From the NCBI RefSeq assembly GCF_022170785.1, contig NZ_CP081870.1, positions 1,600,001-1,664,000 of the forward strand: a stretch of 64,000 nucleotides of DNA. The letters run 5' to 3'. The notes beneath the pieces are model-generated. The model did not search any database and was not told the DNA's origin. It worked only from the letters and a program-made list of their open reading frames with translations. A program made the position numbers and the translations under genes. Below, piece by piece: positions 34,190 to 42,963 of this stretch. The stretch's first letter is position 1; the number at the start of each line of letters is the position of its first letter. This stretch comes from Rossellomorea marisflavi. GTDB taxonomy: Bacteria; Bacillota; Bacilli; Bacillales; Bacillaceae_B.

Positions 34190-35121
34190 ATCTCGCTCAT
34201 GATCCTGATGAAATCACGTATGAATGCTTCATAATCGATGGAGAGATAAATGTTTGGCGAGTGATTGCCCGGTTTTGAAGCCGGGCGGAAATCTGCGTTG
34301 GATTGACCCCTGAATGGTCCGGCCGTTTCAACCCCTACGTCCCTTTTAAGAGAACGACCGAATGATGGATTCATCATGAGGGAGGCAGCAACAAGATCAT
34401 GGATCGGTGGCCCAGGCAACCCGGGTATCTTCTCCTTATAAGCACGGTCATAGAATGAATGGACGTCTTTAAGAATCGAGGTGAGACCCGTACCCGACGC
34501 AGGAGAGGATGTGATCATATCGATATGTGATGATGTCACGATCGCCCGATTGGTCACGTTGAGGGGGAAGAGGCTGATGCGCGGTACCGTGGAAAGGATG
34601 GCGTGACTGGCGACGGGGTCACCGTGGAAGTTGGCTTCGGCTGTTTCTGTCACATTTCCCGGAACAAGGAAAGCGCCTCCCATGATATAGAACCCGGACA
34701 CCTGATCGATGAACCCCTCGTCAAGAATGATGGCAACGGCAAGGGAGGTACTCCTTCCAAGGTCCAGGATGTGTACATCGTCATAGGAACGGACGATCTT
34801 GAAGATCTCGCTGAACTCTTTGAAGCTTCCTTTGAAGGTGGCCGGAGGAGTGATGGGGCCAAGTCCATCCGGTCCGTGGATCTCAGGGTAATAAACAGGC
34901 GTTTTCCCCGTACACGAACGGGTGGCACCCATGATGACGGGGATGTCTTTTTGACCTGCAAGGTCCAGGATATAAGCGATATTATTCGCGGCTTTATCAC
35001 GTGCTGTATTTCCATAACCCGATACGATTCCGATCACCCGGATGTCAGGATGCATGAGGGTATACATGATGGCCAGGGTATCATCGATACCCGGGTCAGC
35101 GAATATCAATACATTCTTCAC
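34186..35121 (-). CDS. Inosine/uridine-preferring nucleoside hydrolase family protein
   Basis: 311 residues from GTG 35121 with AAGGAGG 8 bp upstream. The family splits ribonucleosides into base and ribose. The Ca2+-binding aspartate cluster reads FADPGIDDTLAIMY: the last three aspartates of the usual DTDPGIDD are kept, the first is Phe. It lies 57 bp downstream of an RpiR-type regulator on the same strand, so the two probably form an operon, tying ribose release to pentose phosphate control. Confidence 0.88.
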   Translation of the reverse strand: MKNVLIFADPGIDDTLAIMYTLMHPDIRVIGIVSGYGNTARDKAANNIAYILDLAGQKDIPVIMGATRSCTGKTPVYYPEIHGPDGLGPITPPATFKGSFKEFSEIFKIVRSYDDVHILDLGRSTSLAVAIILDEGFIDQVSGFYIMGGAFLVPGNVTETAEANFHGDPVASHAILSTVPRISLFPLNVTNRAIVTSSHIDMITSSPASGTGLTSILKDVHSFYDRAYKEKIPGLPGPPIHDLVAASLMMNPSFGRSLKRDVGVETAGPFRGQSNADFRPASKPGNHSPNIYLSIDYEAFIRDFIRIMSEI

Positions 35122-35178
35122 ACTTCTTCACCTCCTTCCCTCACTATATGAAATGGAAAAGGAAGGTTATGCCAACCC

Positions 35179-36039
35179 TCAGATCTTCTTCACGGAGATG
35201 GCGTCCCTCATTTTTTGGAGTGACCTTGAGGACTGATCTTTCCGTTTCATCATAATGGTCACATAAAGAGCGTCGACGATGCTCAGTTGACCGATACGGG
35301 AAGCGAGTGCTTCTGATCGGTAATCGGTTTCTTGTGAGGAAGTGAAAAGAGACACGTCAACACCTAGACTCATGGGGGACTTGGCAAAGTGGGTGATGGC
35401 AATGGTCGGAACGCCGTTGCCCTTCGCTACCTCCAATACCTCGAGTAGATCCTTATTCGCTCCTGAATGGGAAATGAAAAAGATGAGGTCTTCACTGGCT
35501 AGCTGGGATGCTGATATCAGTTGCATGTGGGAGTCGTTATAAGCAGTGGTCGTCATGCCGGTACGAAGGAATTTGTGATGGGCATCCATGGCAACGAATC
35601 CTGATCCCCCGGTTCCATAAAATTCAATTCTGCGTGCCTTCAGCATCATCGCAACCGCCGATGTAAATGATTCCTCATCCATGATGGCGATGGAATCTTC
35701 CAACGTCCGGATGTTGGAGCGGAACACCTTTTGAGCAATGACTTTTTCACTATCACCTTCTTCAATCGTTTCATGAATGTCATCCAGGGGGGTGACGATT
35801 TCTGCCGCCAAGGAAATCTTCATGGCCTGATAGCCCTTGAAACCGATGCGTTTGCAGAACCTGAAGACGGTGGCGTCGGCTACGGAAAGATCTTCTGCAA
35901 GCTGACTGATGGTAGAATGGATAATTTTTTCAGGGTCAGCAATAATAGTATTGGCTATTTTCTTTTCTTTTTCGCTGAATTGAGAATAGTGGGACCGGAT
36001 GCGTGGTAAACAATGTTGAGGTATATCGTTTTGCCGCAA
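35179..36039 (-). CDS. MurR/RpiR-family transcriptional regulator
   Basis: 286 residues from TTG 36039 (AAGGAGG 7 bp upstream). An N-terminal HTH domain (about 1-75, with ISQLAEDLSVADATVFRFCKRIGFKGY) and a C-terminal SIS sugar-phosphate-binding domain (about 120-260, with GTGGSGFVAMDAHHKFLRTG and FISHSGANKDLLEV) are clear. It is divergent from the 6-phosphogluconate dehydrogenase gene and precedes a nucleoside hydrolase gene, so it likely senses a pentose or gluconate phosphate and controls both directions. Confidence 0.9.
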   Translation of the reverse strand: MRQNDIPQHCLPRIRSHYSQFSEKEKKIANTIIADPEKIIHSTISQLAEDLSVADATVFRFCKRIGFKGYQAMKISLAAEIVTPLDDIHETIEEGDSEKVIAQKVFRSNIRTLEDSIAIMDEESFTSAVAMMLKARRIEFYGTGGSGFVAMDAHHKFLRTGMTTTAYNDSHMQLISASQLASEDLIFFISHSGANKDLLEVLEVAKGNGVPTIAITHFAKSPMSLGVDVSLFTSSQETDYRSEALASRIGQLSIVDALYVTIMMKRKDQSSRSLQKMRDAISVKKI

Positions 36040-36084
36040 GGTGAGGCCTCCTTATAAGGGATGATGGATGAAAATTATTTTAAC

Positions 36085-36141
36085 CTATTGTACAATAGAA
36101 AAAAATATTATTTCAAATATAGTATCAAGAAAATTTATTTC
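36085..36141. promoter_or_regulatory. Candidate RpiR-type operators between the regulator and gnd
   Basis: The 157-bp divergent gap contains a perfect 14-bp palindrome, CTATTGTACAATAG (36085-36098), and a near palindrome GAAAATTTATTTC (36129-36141) resembling RpiR-family sites. The second lies just before a -10-like TATACT (36146-36151). Confidence 0.4.
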
Positions 36142-36196
36142 GTATTATACTATGGATGATGAAATGATGTTTATACAACTGAAAGGATGATGAAAA

Positions 36197-37609
36197 ATGG
36201 GACAACAACAAATCGGTGTAGTCGGCGTCGGCGTCATGGGGAAAAGCCTTGCGCTGAATTTTGAAAGCCGTGGATATAAGGTTGCAATCTACGACGTGTC
36301 AGAAGAGAAAGTGGCAGGTGCCCTTCAGGAGCATCAGGATAAAAATCTGACAGGTTTCCACCAGGTGGAAAAATTCATCGACTCTCTTGAAGTGCCAAGG
36401 AAGATCATGATGATGGTACCGGCAGGAAAAATCACGGATCTTGCCATTGAATCCATCCTACCACACCTGGATAAAGGGGATATCCTCATCGACGGAGGAA
36501 ATACATACTTCGAAGATACGGTGAGACGCAACAAGGAGCTCGCTGAGCGTGGAATCAACTTCATCGGTGCCGGAGTATCCGGTGGAGAAGAAGGGGCCCT
36601 ATACGGTCCTGCAATCATGCCTAGCGGCCAGAAAGAAGCCTATGACCTCGTGGAGCCATTCCTTACTAGCATTGCAGCGAAAGTAAAAGGGGATGCATGT
36701 AGCACGTATATCGGTCCTGACGGCTCCGGTCACTATGTGAAAATGGTGCATAATGGCATTGAGTACAGCGATATGCAGCTGATCTGTGAAGCCTACTATT
36801 TGATGAAGAATGTCCTTGGATTGAGCGCACAGGAGCTTCATGAAACATTCAAGGAATGGAATGAAGGTGAACTTGACAGTTACCTTATCGAGATCACGGC
36901 CGATATCTTCACTAAGATCGATGAAGAGACGGGAGAACCTCTCGTTGAAAGGATCCTCGATACAGCTGGTCAGAAGGGAACCGGTAAATGGACAAGTGTA
37001 AGTGCACTTGATCTTGGCGTACCGCTTTCCATTATTACGGAATCCGTTTTTGCACGGTTCATCTCGGCCATGAAGGACGAGCGTGTGAAAGCGAGTAAGA
37101 TCCTGAAGGGGCCAAAAAACCAAACCTTTTCAGGCAACAAGGAAGAATTCATCGAGAGCATCCGTAAAGCTCTTTATCTGAGCAAGATCTGTTCTTATGC
37201 ACAAGGCTTCGCCCAGCTTCAAGTTGCTTCAAAGGAATATGGTTGGAATCTGAAACTCGGTGAACTGGCGAAAATCTTTAGAGGGGGATGCATCATCCGC
37301 GCTGGATTCCTCGAAGAAATCATGAATGCCTATGACCGTGATGGCGAGCTTTCAAATCTTCTCCTTGATGATTACTTCAAAGGCATCGTTGAAGGCTACC
37401 AGGAAGATGCACGTGAAGTCGTGGCGACAGCGATCAAGCTTGGAGTGCCTGTACCTGGACTTGCCAGTGCCCTCGCCTATTACGACAGCTACCGTTCTGA
37501 ATCGCTCCCTGCGAACCTCCTTCAGGCACAACGGGACTACTTTGGTGCCCATACGTATCAGCGGAAAGATAAAGAAGGTGTCTTCCACACTGACTGGCTG
37601 AGAAAATAA
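36197..37609 (+). CDS. gnd: 6-phosphogluconate dehydrogenase, decarboxylating
   Basis: 470 residues, full length. It oxidises 6-phosphogluconate to ribulose 5-phosphate and CO2 in the oxidative pentose phosphate pathway. The nucleotide-binding loop is [15 protein letters not shown] near the N terminus, the substrate signature is [19 protein letters not shown], and the C-terminal domain ends with [21 protein letters not shown] precedes the ATG. The Arg/Lys cofactor residues were not resolved, so NADP versus NAD is not stated. It is divergent from an RpiR regulator. Confidence 0.95.
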   Translation: MGQQQIGVVGVGVMGKSLALNFESRGYKVAIYDVSEEKVAGALQEHQDKNLTGFHQVEKFIDSLEVPRKIMMMVPAGKITDLAIESILPHLDKGDILIDGGNTYFEDTVRRNKELAERGINFIGAGVSGGEEGALYGPAIMPSGQKEAYDLVEPFLTSIAAKVKGDACSTYIGPDGSGHYVKMVHNGIEYSDMQLICEAYYLMKNVLGLSAQELHETFKEWNEGELDSYLIEITADIFTKIDEETGEPLVERILDTAGQKGTGKWTSVSALDLGVPLSIITESVFARFISAMKDERVKASKILKGPKNQTFSGNKEEFIESIRKALYLSKICSYAQGFAQLQVASKEYGWNLKLGELAKIFRGGCIIRAGFLEEIMNAYDRDGELSNLLLDDYFKGIVEGYQEDAREVVATAIKLGVPVPGLASALAYYDSYRSESLPANLLQAQRDYFGAHTYQRKDKEGVFHTDWLRK

Positions 37610-37615
37610 TACGAA

Positions 37616-37650
37616 AAACAAGCCTGGCTTCGACGCCAGGCTTGTTTTGT
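37616..37650 (+). terminator. Terminator after gnd
   Basis: ACAAGCCTGGC/GCCAGGCTTGT stem with a 6-nt loop, followed by TTTTG. Confidence 0.82.
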
Positions 37651-37820
37651 TATTCTTCGCTAGAAGAAGAATCTTTGCTTTTATGCTTTTTCTTCTCATC
37701 CTGGAGGTCTTTTTTTAAGTCATCCAAGGGAATGGAGTCGACTGTCTGTTCCTTTTCACGATCCAGGATCTCACGGTCTTCACCCGTCTGTTCTGGTTGG
37801 TCGTTCTTATTTCTTGCCAC
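37650..37820 (-). CDS. Small charged protein of unknown function
   Basis: 56 residues from GTG 37820 with GGAAAGGAGG upstream on the reverse strand. The sequence is highly charged (VARNKNDQPEQTGEDREILDRE to DLKKDLQDEKKKHKSKDSSSSEE), with no hydrophobic core, so it is probably disordered. The ribosome binding site is excellent; the frame is open upstream but without support. I do not recognise the family. Confidence 0.55.
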   Translation of the reverse strand: MARNKNDQPEQTGEDREILDREKEQTVDSIPLDDLKKDLQDEKKKHKSKDSSSSEE

Positions 37821-37877
37821 GTCAGTTCCTCCTTTCCGTCTTGGTAGTTCAATACCCTCAACGTTCAGTGGGAAACA

Positions 37878-37912
37878 TAAAAAAAAGGACATCCGTCGGG
37901 ATGTCCTTTTTG
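37878..37912 (-). terminator. Terminator after the SurA-N lipoprotein gene
   Basis: AAAAGGACATCC/GGATGTCCTTTT stem with a 5-nt loop; the reverse strand has eight T residues after it. Confidence 0.82.
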
Positions 37913-37915
37913 AAA

Positions 37916-38686
37916 TTAGATTTTCACGTCGACTTTTGCATTTTTCTTGAGATCTTCCACGTGCTTCACAAGCTGTTCTTGTTTCTTTTGCTGTTCAAGC
38001 TGTGATTTGAGCTGAGGCTCGACATCTTCAAGTTTTGGTGCATCTTTTGAATCTTGGCCGCTTTGGCTCGCGTACTGTTCGTACATTTTCTTCACTTCAT
38101 CGTCCGTTACTTTTTCGGTCTTGATTTCTTTATCGACATATTTTGTATATTTGATGTTTTCCGCGATTTGATTTTTCAGTTCATCCATGGTGAATCCGGC
38201 ATCTTTCATGGCAGCATTGAACTTTTTATCATCCTCATATTGCTTTTTGACTTCTTCGAGCTGCTTGTCCACTTCGTCATCTGAAGCTTTGTACCCTTTT
38301 TTATCCGCTTGTTGAAGCAGAAGGGTCTGACCTACAAGACTGTCGATCGTTTGTTCTTTGATCTGCTTGGCAGCATCCTTAGAGGTTGGATCCTGACCCA
38401 TTTGCTGATATTGCATTTGAGAAGAAGATAGTACGTTGTTGTAATCTTCCCCTTTGATTTTCTCATCATTTACGATGGCGACGACTTTATCGTTGTCGAC
38501 TTTCTGCTTGTCCATCTTTTTTTGCATTTCTTTCATTTGTTTCGCTTGTTCTTCCTCGCTTTTTGCCTGTTCGGAGGATTTTTTACTATCATCGGATTTT
38601 TTTGCACTATCGTCATTAGCCCCGCAAGCTGCGAGCAGCAGTACGGTCATAGCCGCTAAAAGGATCGTGAGTAAATGTTTATTCAT
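37916..38686 (-). CDS. SurA N-terminal-domain lipoprotein, extracytoplasmic chaperone-like
   Basis: 256 residues. The signal peptide ends in the lipobox LLAACGAN (Cys21), so it is tethered outside the membrane. A charged low-complexity linker (about 25-65) precedes a SurA-N-like helical domain (VVAIVNDEKIKGEDYNNVL..., TIDSLVGQTLLLQQADKKGY). Unlike PrsA, no parvulin isomerase domain follows; the protein ends soon after in a lysine-rich helix. It may act as a chaperone without isomerase activity. AAAGGAGATC precedes the ATG. Confidence 0.82.
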   Translation of the reverse strand: MNKHLLTILLAAMTVLLLAACGANDDSAKKSDDSKKSSEQAKSEEEQAKQMKEMQKKMDKQKVDNDKVVAIVNDEKIKGEDYNNVLSSSQMQYQQMGQDPTSKDAAKQIKEQTIDSLVGQTLLLQQADKKGYKASDDEVDKQLEEVKKQYEDDKKFNAAMKDAGFTMDELKNQIAENIKYTKYVDKEIKTEKVTDDEVKKMYEQYASQSGQDSKDAPKLEDVEPQLKSQLEQQKKQEQLVKHVEDLKKNAKVDVKI

Positions 38687-38886
38687 AGTGATCTCCTTTC
38701 GAAACTGGGTTTCAAGCTTCTAAATGGCATTTTAAAGGATTCCTCAAGAAAAAGAAAGTATTTGGGGCGATTAATTTCCTTGTAATTCCCTTGAAATAGA
38801 AGAGAAGCCTTGAAAAGTGCGGGTTTATCACAAGGGAAGCGTGTGACGGCCAGGTGAATGAAACATAACTGTAAGGAATTCAGGGT

Positions 38887-38969
38887 AAAAAAGGAGCCGC
38901 TGCAGATGGGGTACCATCTCAACGGCTCAAAATAATAGGGGACCTAAGAATACGGTCAAAACAACCTTC
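38887..38969 (-). ncRNA. Candidate small RNA of about 83 nt
   Basis: On the reverse strand TTGAGG (39004-38999), a 17-bp spacer and TATGAT (38981-38976) form a SigA-type promoter. About 40 bp past the predicted start lies a strong terminator: GAGCCG..CGGCTC with an inner AGATGG/CCATCT stem, then six T residues (38887-38928). No ORF with a ribosome binding site lies between. The predicted RNA carries a small GACC/GGTC hairpin and an unpaired GGTCCCCTATTATTTT stretch, the kind of C-rich region that sRNAs use to cover Shine-Dalgarno sites. Family unknown to me. Confidence 0.45.
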
Positions 38970-39175
38970 TATTGCATCATAAAGGGATAACAGCATTTCC
39001 TCAAGGGAAGTCTGGCGTCATGTGGACCGATATGGGTGGATTACACGCTGTCTTGTTCTGCTCTTCTATGGAATTTAACGAATAAAATAATTGTAGGCAT
39101 AAATTCATCTTGCTTTCATTCTTTTCATTTGAGCTTCTCTGTTGTAAAATGTAGAAAGTTGGTTTAATATAAAAG

Positions 39176-39222
39176 ACGCAACATATTGTGTTTTGTTTAA
39201 ACTTCATAACAATATATTGTTT
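39176..39222 (+). promoter_or_regulatory. Tandem NrdR boxes upstream of the ribonucleotide reductase operon
   Basis: Box 1 ACGCAACATATTGTGT (39176-39191) matches 14 of 16 positions and box 2 TAACAATATATTGTTT (39207-39222) 13 of 16 of the NrdR consensus aCaCwAtATaTwGtgt. Their starts are exactly 31 bp apart, three helical turns, as for known NrdR box pairs. They overlap the likely promoter region before the riboswitch. Confidence 0.75.
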
Positions 39223-39234
39223 ATAACCTATGAT

Positions 39235-39440
39235 TGTGGTGTCGGATATCGACTTAAAAGGGAACCCGGTGAAATTCCGGGACTGTCCCCGCAACTGTAA
39301 GTGCAAACGAAAGAAGGAATGCCACTGTCCATCGGACGGGAAGGCCTTCGAGTAGGCAAAAAGCACAAGTCAGGAGACCTGCCATGATCAGTACGTGTTA
39401 TCTTCTTCGGGAATTGGGAGGATAGGCGAGGATTACCTTT
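39235..39440 (+). promoter_or_regulatory. Cobalamin (adenosylcobalamin) riboswitch
   Basis: The conserved B12-box elements are all present in order: GGGAACCCGGTGAAATTCCG, GGGACTGTCCCCGCAACTG, GCCACTG, GGGAAGGCC and AAGTCAGGAGACCTGCC. The aptamer core spans about 39240-39395 with the expression platform after it. It precedes a B12-independent class I ribonucleotide reductase operon. Confidence 0.93.
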
Positions 39441-39476
39441 GGCGTAGTATGCCTTGTGAATCTATCGTTTATGACT

Positions 39477-39510
39477 GCCCATCCTATCTTAATAGGATGG
39501 GCTTTTTTTA
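39477..39510 (+). terminator. Riboswitch-controlled terminator before nrdA
   Basis: An 11-bp perfect stem (GCCCATCCTAT / ATAGGATGGGC), 5-nt loop, then seven T residues. It lies between the aptamer and the nrd start, so B12 binding would stop transcription here. Confidence 0.88.
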
Positions 39511-39545
39511 TCCTCTCCCGACTAATTAAAGGGAGGAATACTAAT

Positions 39546-41783
39546 ATGACATCAACCATTAACGGAACAACGGCATCCCATAGAGCGGAACGTCTACTAA
39601 ACGGGCTTCGGGAAAGCCATGAATCATTGAACTGGGAGGAATACACTCAAAAGGTATCCCTGTATACAGAAGATCAGCCGGGAGTGGAAGAAAAACAGCT
39701 TCTTCAGTTTTTGATCCTGTCGGCTGTTGAGCGGATCTCATCCAATGAACCTGATTGGACGTACGTGGCGGCCTCGCTTTATCTGAAGAATCTTTATGCC
39801 ATCAGTGCAAATGCAAGGGGCATGGAGCCATATAAAGGCCTGCATGAACTTATCGGGACACTCACAGAGAAGAATTTGTACTCTCCAACATTACTGAATG
39901 CCTACAGCAAGGAGGAGGTGGATCATCTCGAGGGTCTCATCCGTCCTGAACGGGATGAACTGTTCACTTACATAGGAATTGTCACGCTGTCAGAGCGTTA
40001 TCTCACCAAGGACCATGCAGGAGTCCTATATGAACTTCCACAGGAGCGATTCATGATCATTGCCATGACGCTACTGATGAATGAGCCGAAAGAACACAGG
40101 CTCATGCTCGTGGAGGAAGCGTATTGGGCGCTTTCAAACCTATATATGACCGTGGCGACCCCTACGTTCGCCAATGCAGGCAAGAGTTACGGACAGCTCT
40201 CGAGCTGCTTCATCGATACGGTGGAAGACGATCTGCGCAGCATCTACGACAGCAATACCGACGTGTCCACATTGAGTAAGAACGGAGGCGGGCTCGGTAT
40301 CTATATGGGGAAAGTAAGAAGTCGCGGAAGTGATATCAAAGGATTCAAGGGGGTCAGCTCCGGTGTGATCCCGTGGATGAAGCAGCTGAACAATACGGCT
40401 GTCTCCGTGGATCAGCTCGGTCAGCGCCAGGGAGCCATCGCCGTCTATCTGGATGTGTGGCATAAAGATATCTTCTCCTTCCTCGATACGCGGCTGAACA
40501 ACGGGGATGAGCGTCTTCGAACCCATGACCTGTTCACCGGTGTCTGTCTCCCAGACCTCTTCATGGAGCAAGTCGAGAACCGTGAGGACTGGTATCTGTT
40601 CGATCCCCATGAAGTAAAGACCATCATGGGCTATGCCCTTGAAGATCATTTCGATGAAGAAAAAGGATCCGGTTCGTTCCGGGAGAAATATTGGGAGTGC
40701 GTGAATGAGCCTGCTTTATCCAAAGAAGTCATCCCGGCGATCGATATCTTTAAGCGGATCATGATCTCCCAGCTTGAAACAGGCACGCCGTACATGTTCT
40801 ATCGCGACAGTGTGAACCGTCAAAATGCGAATAGTCATAAGGGCATGATTTACTGCAGCAATCTTTGCACGGAAATCGCCCAAAATATGAGCCCGACTGT
40901 GATGGAAGAAGAAGTAGTCAAGGACGGGAAGATCATTACCTATAAAAATCCTGGAGACTATGTGGTGTGCAACCTGGCTTCCGTTTCCCTCGCAAGGACG
41001 GTACGGGACGGTCAGATGGAGCGCGTCGTCACCATCGGTGTGAGGCTCCTGGACAATGTCATTGATCTGAACGATATCCCGGTCCTGCAGGCTCAGCTGA
41101 CGAATGCACGGTACAGGGGAATCGGACTCGGTACCTTCGGATGGCATCATCTCCTTGCCCTTGAAGGGATCAAATGGGAGAGCGATGAGGCAGTATCTTA
41201 CTGTGATCATTTATATGAAGACATCGCCTACTTCACAATCAAGGCAAGTCAAAAGCTCGCGGAAGAAAAAGGGGCGTATCCTTACTTCCCGGGATCCGCT
41301 TGGGATACTGGAGCCTACTTCACGAATAAGGGATATGAAGGCGAGAGATGGTTGGACTTAAAAGACAAAGTGGCAAGCAAGGGAATCCGCAATGGGTATC
41401 TGATGGCAGTGGCCCCGAACTCTTCGACTTCCATCATTGCCGGTTCGACGGCAAGTATCGATCCACTCTTCAGACTGGAATATTCCGAAGAGAAGAAAGA
41501 CTACAAGATCCCGGTCACGGCACCGGACCTATCGCCCAAAACGACCTGGTACTATAAAACCGCCTATCATGTGGATCAGCACTGGAGCATCAGACAGAAC
41601 AAGGCAAGGCAGCATCATATCGATCAGGGGATTTCCTTCAACCTGTATGTGAGGAATGACATCAAGGCGATTGAGCTTCTTAACCTTCATATGGATGCGT
41701 GGAAATCGAATTTGAAAACAACCTATTATGTAAGGTCGACTTCTGTTGCAAACTTTGAAGAGTGCGAGAGTTGCCACAGCTAA
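39546..41783 (+). CDS. nrdA: Ribonucleoside-diphosphate reductase class I, alpha subunit
   Basis: 745 residues from ATG 39546 (GGGAGG 9 bp upstream); the frame is open further upstream only through the terminator stem. The catalytic subunit reduces ribonucleoside diphosphates to deoxy forms. Visible are the first active-site cysteine region (GQLSSCFIDTVEDD), the NGGGLGIYMGKVRSRG stretch, the SNLCTEI catalytic cysteine region, and the C-terminal redox pair CESC (Cys740, Cys743). No ATP-cone is obvious at the N terminus. No nrdI gene is adjacent, which argues against class Ib. Controlled by NrdR boxes and a B12 riboswitch. Confidence 0.9.
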   Translation: MTSTINGTTASHRAERLLNGLRESHESLNWEEYTQKVSLYTEDQPGVEEKQLLQFLILSAVERISSNEPDWTYVAASLYLKNLYAISANARGMEPYKGLHELIGTLTEKNLYSPTLLNAYSKEEVDHLEGLIRPERDELFTYIGIVTLSERYLTKDHAGVLYELPQERFMIIAMTLLMNEPKEHRLMLVEEAYWALSNLYMTVATPTFANAGKSYGQLSSCFIDTVEDDLRSIYDSNTDVSTLSKNGGGLGIYMGKVRSRGSDIKGFKGVSSGVIPWMKQLNNTAVSVDQLGQRQGAIAVYLDVWHKDIFSFLDTRLNNGDERLRTHDLFTGVCLPDLFMEQVENREDWYLFDPHEVKTIMGYALEDHFDEEKGSGSFREKYWECVNEPALSKEVIPAIDIFKRIMISQLETGTPYMFYRDSVNRQNANSHKGMIYCSNLCTEIAQNMSPTVMEEEVVKDGKIITYKNPGDYVVCNLASVSLARTVRDGQMERVVTIGVRLLDNVIDLNDIPVLQAQLTNARYRGIGLGTFGWHHLLALEGIKWESDEAVSYCDHLYEDIAYFTIKASQKLAEEKGAYPYFPGSAWDTGAYFTNKGYEGERWLDLKDKVASKGIRNGYLMAVAPNSSTSIIAGSTASIDPLFRLEYSEEKKDYKIPVTAPDLSPKTTWYYKTAYHVDQHWSIRQNKARQHHIDQGISFNLYVRNDIKAIELLNLHMDAWKSNLKTTYYVRSTSVANFEECESCHS

Positions 41784-41801
41784 TAAGAAAGGATGGGAAA
41801 T

Positions 41802-42839
41802 ATGGAAGGATTGAAAAAACGGGTGCTCGTGGACGAGACAGCACCGAATAAATCAACAGGGATCGTCAACGGAGAAAGCTCGAACATCCTGAACTGGGAT
41901 GATGTGCGCTATACGTGGGCATACCCTAAGTACAAGCGCATGCTCGGGAACTTCTGGACGCCGTTTGAGATCAATATGGCAAAAGACATCAAGCAGTTCC
42001 CGCAGTTGACGGAAAAAGAACAGGAGACGTTCCTTAAGATCATCGGCCTCCTGGCTCTCCTTGACAGTATCCAAACGGACTATGCTGGGAAAGTGGCAGA
42101 TTATCTGACGGATTCGAGCGTGAACGCACTCATGATCATCCTTGCACAGCAGGAAGTAGTGCATAATCACTCCTACAGCTACGTGCTTTCAAGCATTGTA
42201 CCGAAGAGCGTGCAAGATGAGGTGTTCGATTATTGGAAGAATGAGCCGATCCTGATGAAGCGGAATGAGTTCATCACCAATGGATACAAAGAATTCGTCG
42301 AGGCCCCGACGGTGGATAAACTCCTCAGGTCCATCATATACGACGTAATCCTCGAAGGATTGTTCTTTTATTCAGGGTTTGCCTTCTTCTATAACCTGGC
42401 AAGGAACCAGAAGATGGTTGCGACCAGTACGATGATCAACTACATCAATCGTGACGAACAGCTCCATGTCGGATTGTTTGAAAAGATTTTCAAGGAAGTG
42501 CTCGCAGAGAATCCGGAATATGATACGGAAGAGCTCAAGCGCTACGGAACAGAAGCTTTCAAGGAAGCGGCCCTCCTTGAAATTGAATGGGGGAAAGAAA
42601 TCATCGGAACCCATATGGATGGGCTCATGTTCAGTGACCTTGAGGCCTACATTAAGTTCATGGCGAATAAAAGGGCCAAGCAGCTCGGTTTCGAAGAGCC
42701 ATTTGAAGGGTTCAAGTCAAATCCTCTCAAATGGATCATCGCCTATCAGGAAGTCGATATGGGTAAAACCGATTTCTTTGAGCAGAAATCAAGACAATAT
42801 ACGAAAACATCAGATGCAAATGGGTTCGATGAACTCTGA
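41802..42839 (+). CDS. nrdB: Ribonucleoside-diphosphate reductase class I, beta subunit
   Basis: 345 residues from ATG 41802 (AGAAAGGA 8 bp upstream; ATG 41793 overlaps that site). The radical-generating subunit keeps the metal ligands Asp88 (LLDSIQ), Glu118 and His121 (QQEVVHNHSY), then EGLFFYSGF and RDEQLHVGLF. Tyr125 sits four residues after His121, where the stable tyrosyl radical forms, so it is not the Phe-type class Ic. It follows nrdA by 18 bp and ends at a terminator. Confidence 0.93.
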   Translation: MEGLKKRVLVDETAPNKSTGIVNGESSNILNWDDVRYTWAYPKYKRMLGNFWTPFEINMAKDIKQFPQLTEKEQETFLKIIGLLALLDSIQTDYAGKVADYLTDSSVNALMIILAQQEVVHNHSYSYVLSSIVPKSVQDEVFDYWKNEPILMKRNEFITNGYKEFVEAPTVDKLLRSIIYDVILEGLFFYSGFAFFYNLARNQKMVATSTMINYINRDEQLHVGLFEKIFKEVLAENPEYDTEELKRYGTEAFKEAALLEIEWGKEIIGTHMDGLMFSDLEAYIKFMANKRAKQLGFEEPFEGFKSNPLKWIIAYQEVDMGKTDFFEQKSRQYTKTSDANGFDEL

Positions 42840-42845
42840 TCCAAG

Positions 42846-42876
42846 AAAAGGCGGTCCCTCCAGGGGCTGCCTTTTG
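42846..42876 (+). terminator. Terminator after nrdB
   Basis: AAAAGGC(g)GtCCCT pairs with AGGGgCtGCCTTTT; stem with G-U pairs and a short loop. Confidence 0.65.
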
Positions 42877-42963
42877 CCATATATTCGATGATCTGCACAT
42901 CACCATGTTTAGACAGGGAGTTCAGGGGAAAATACCCAACAAATAGAAAAGGAGAGGATCAAG

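Noticed and set aside
39001..39366. 121-residue reverse-strand frame
   Set aside because: It covers the NrdR boxes and cobalamin aptamer, has no ribosome binding site and no family features.
39456..39545. N-terminal extension of nrdA
   Set aside because: These codons run through the riboswitch terminator stem; the ribosome binding site and family start support ATG 39546.
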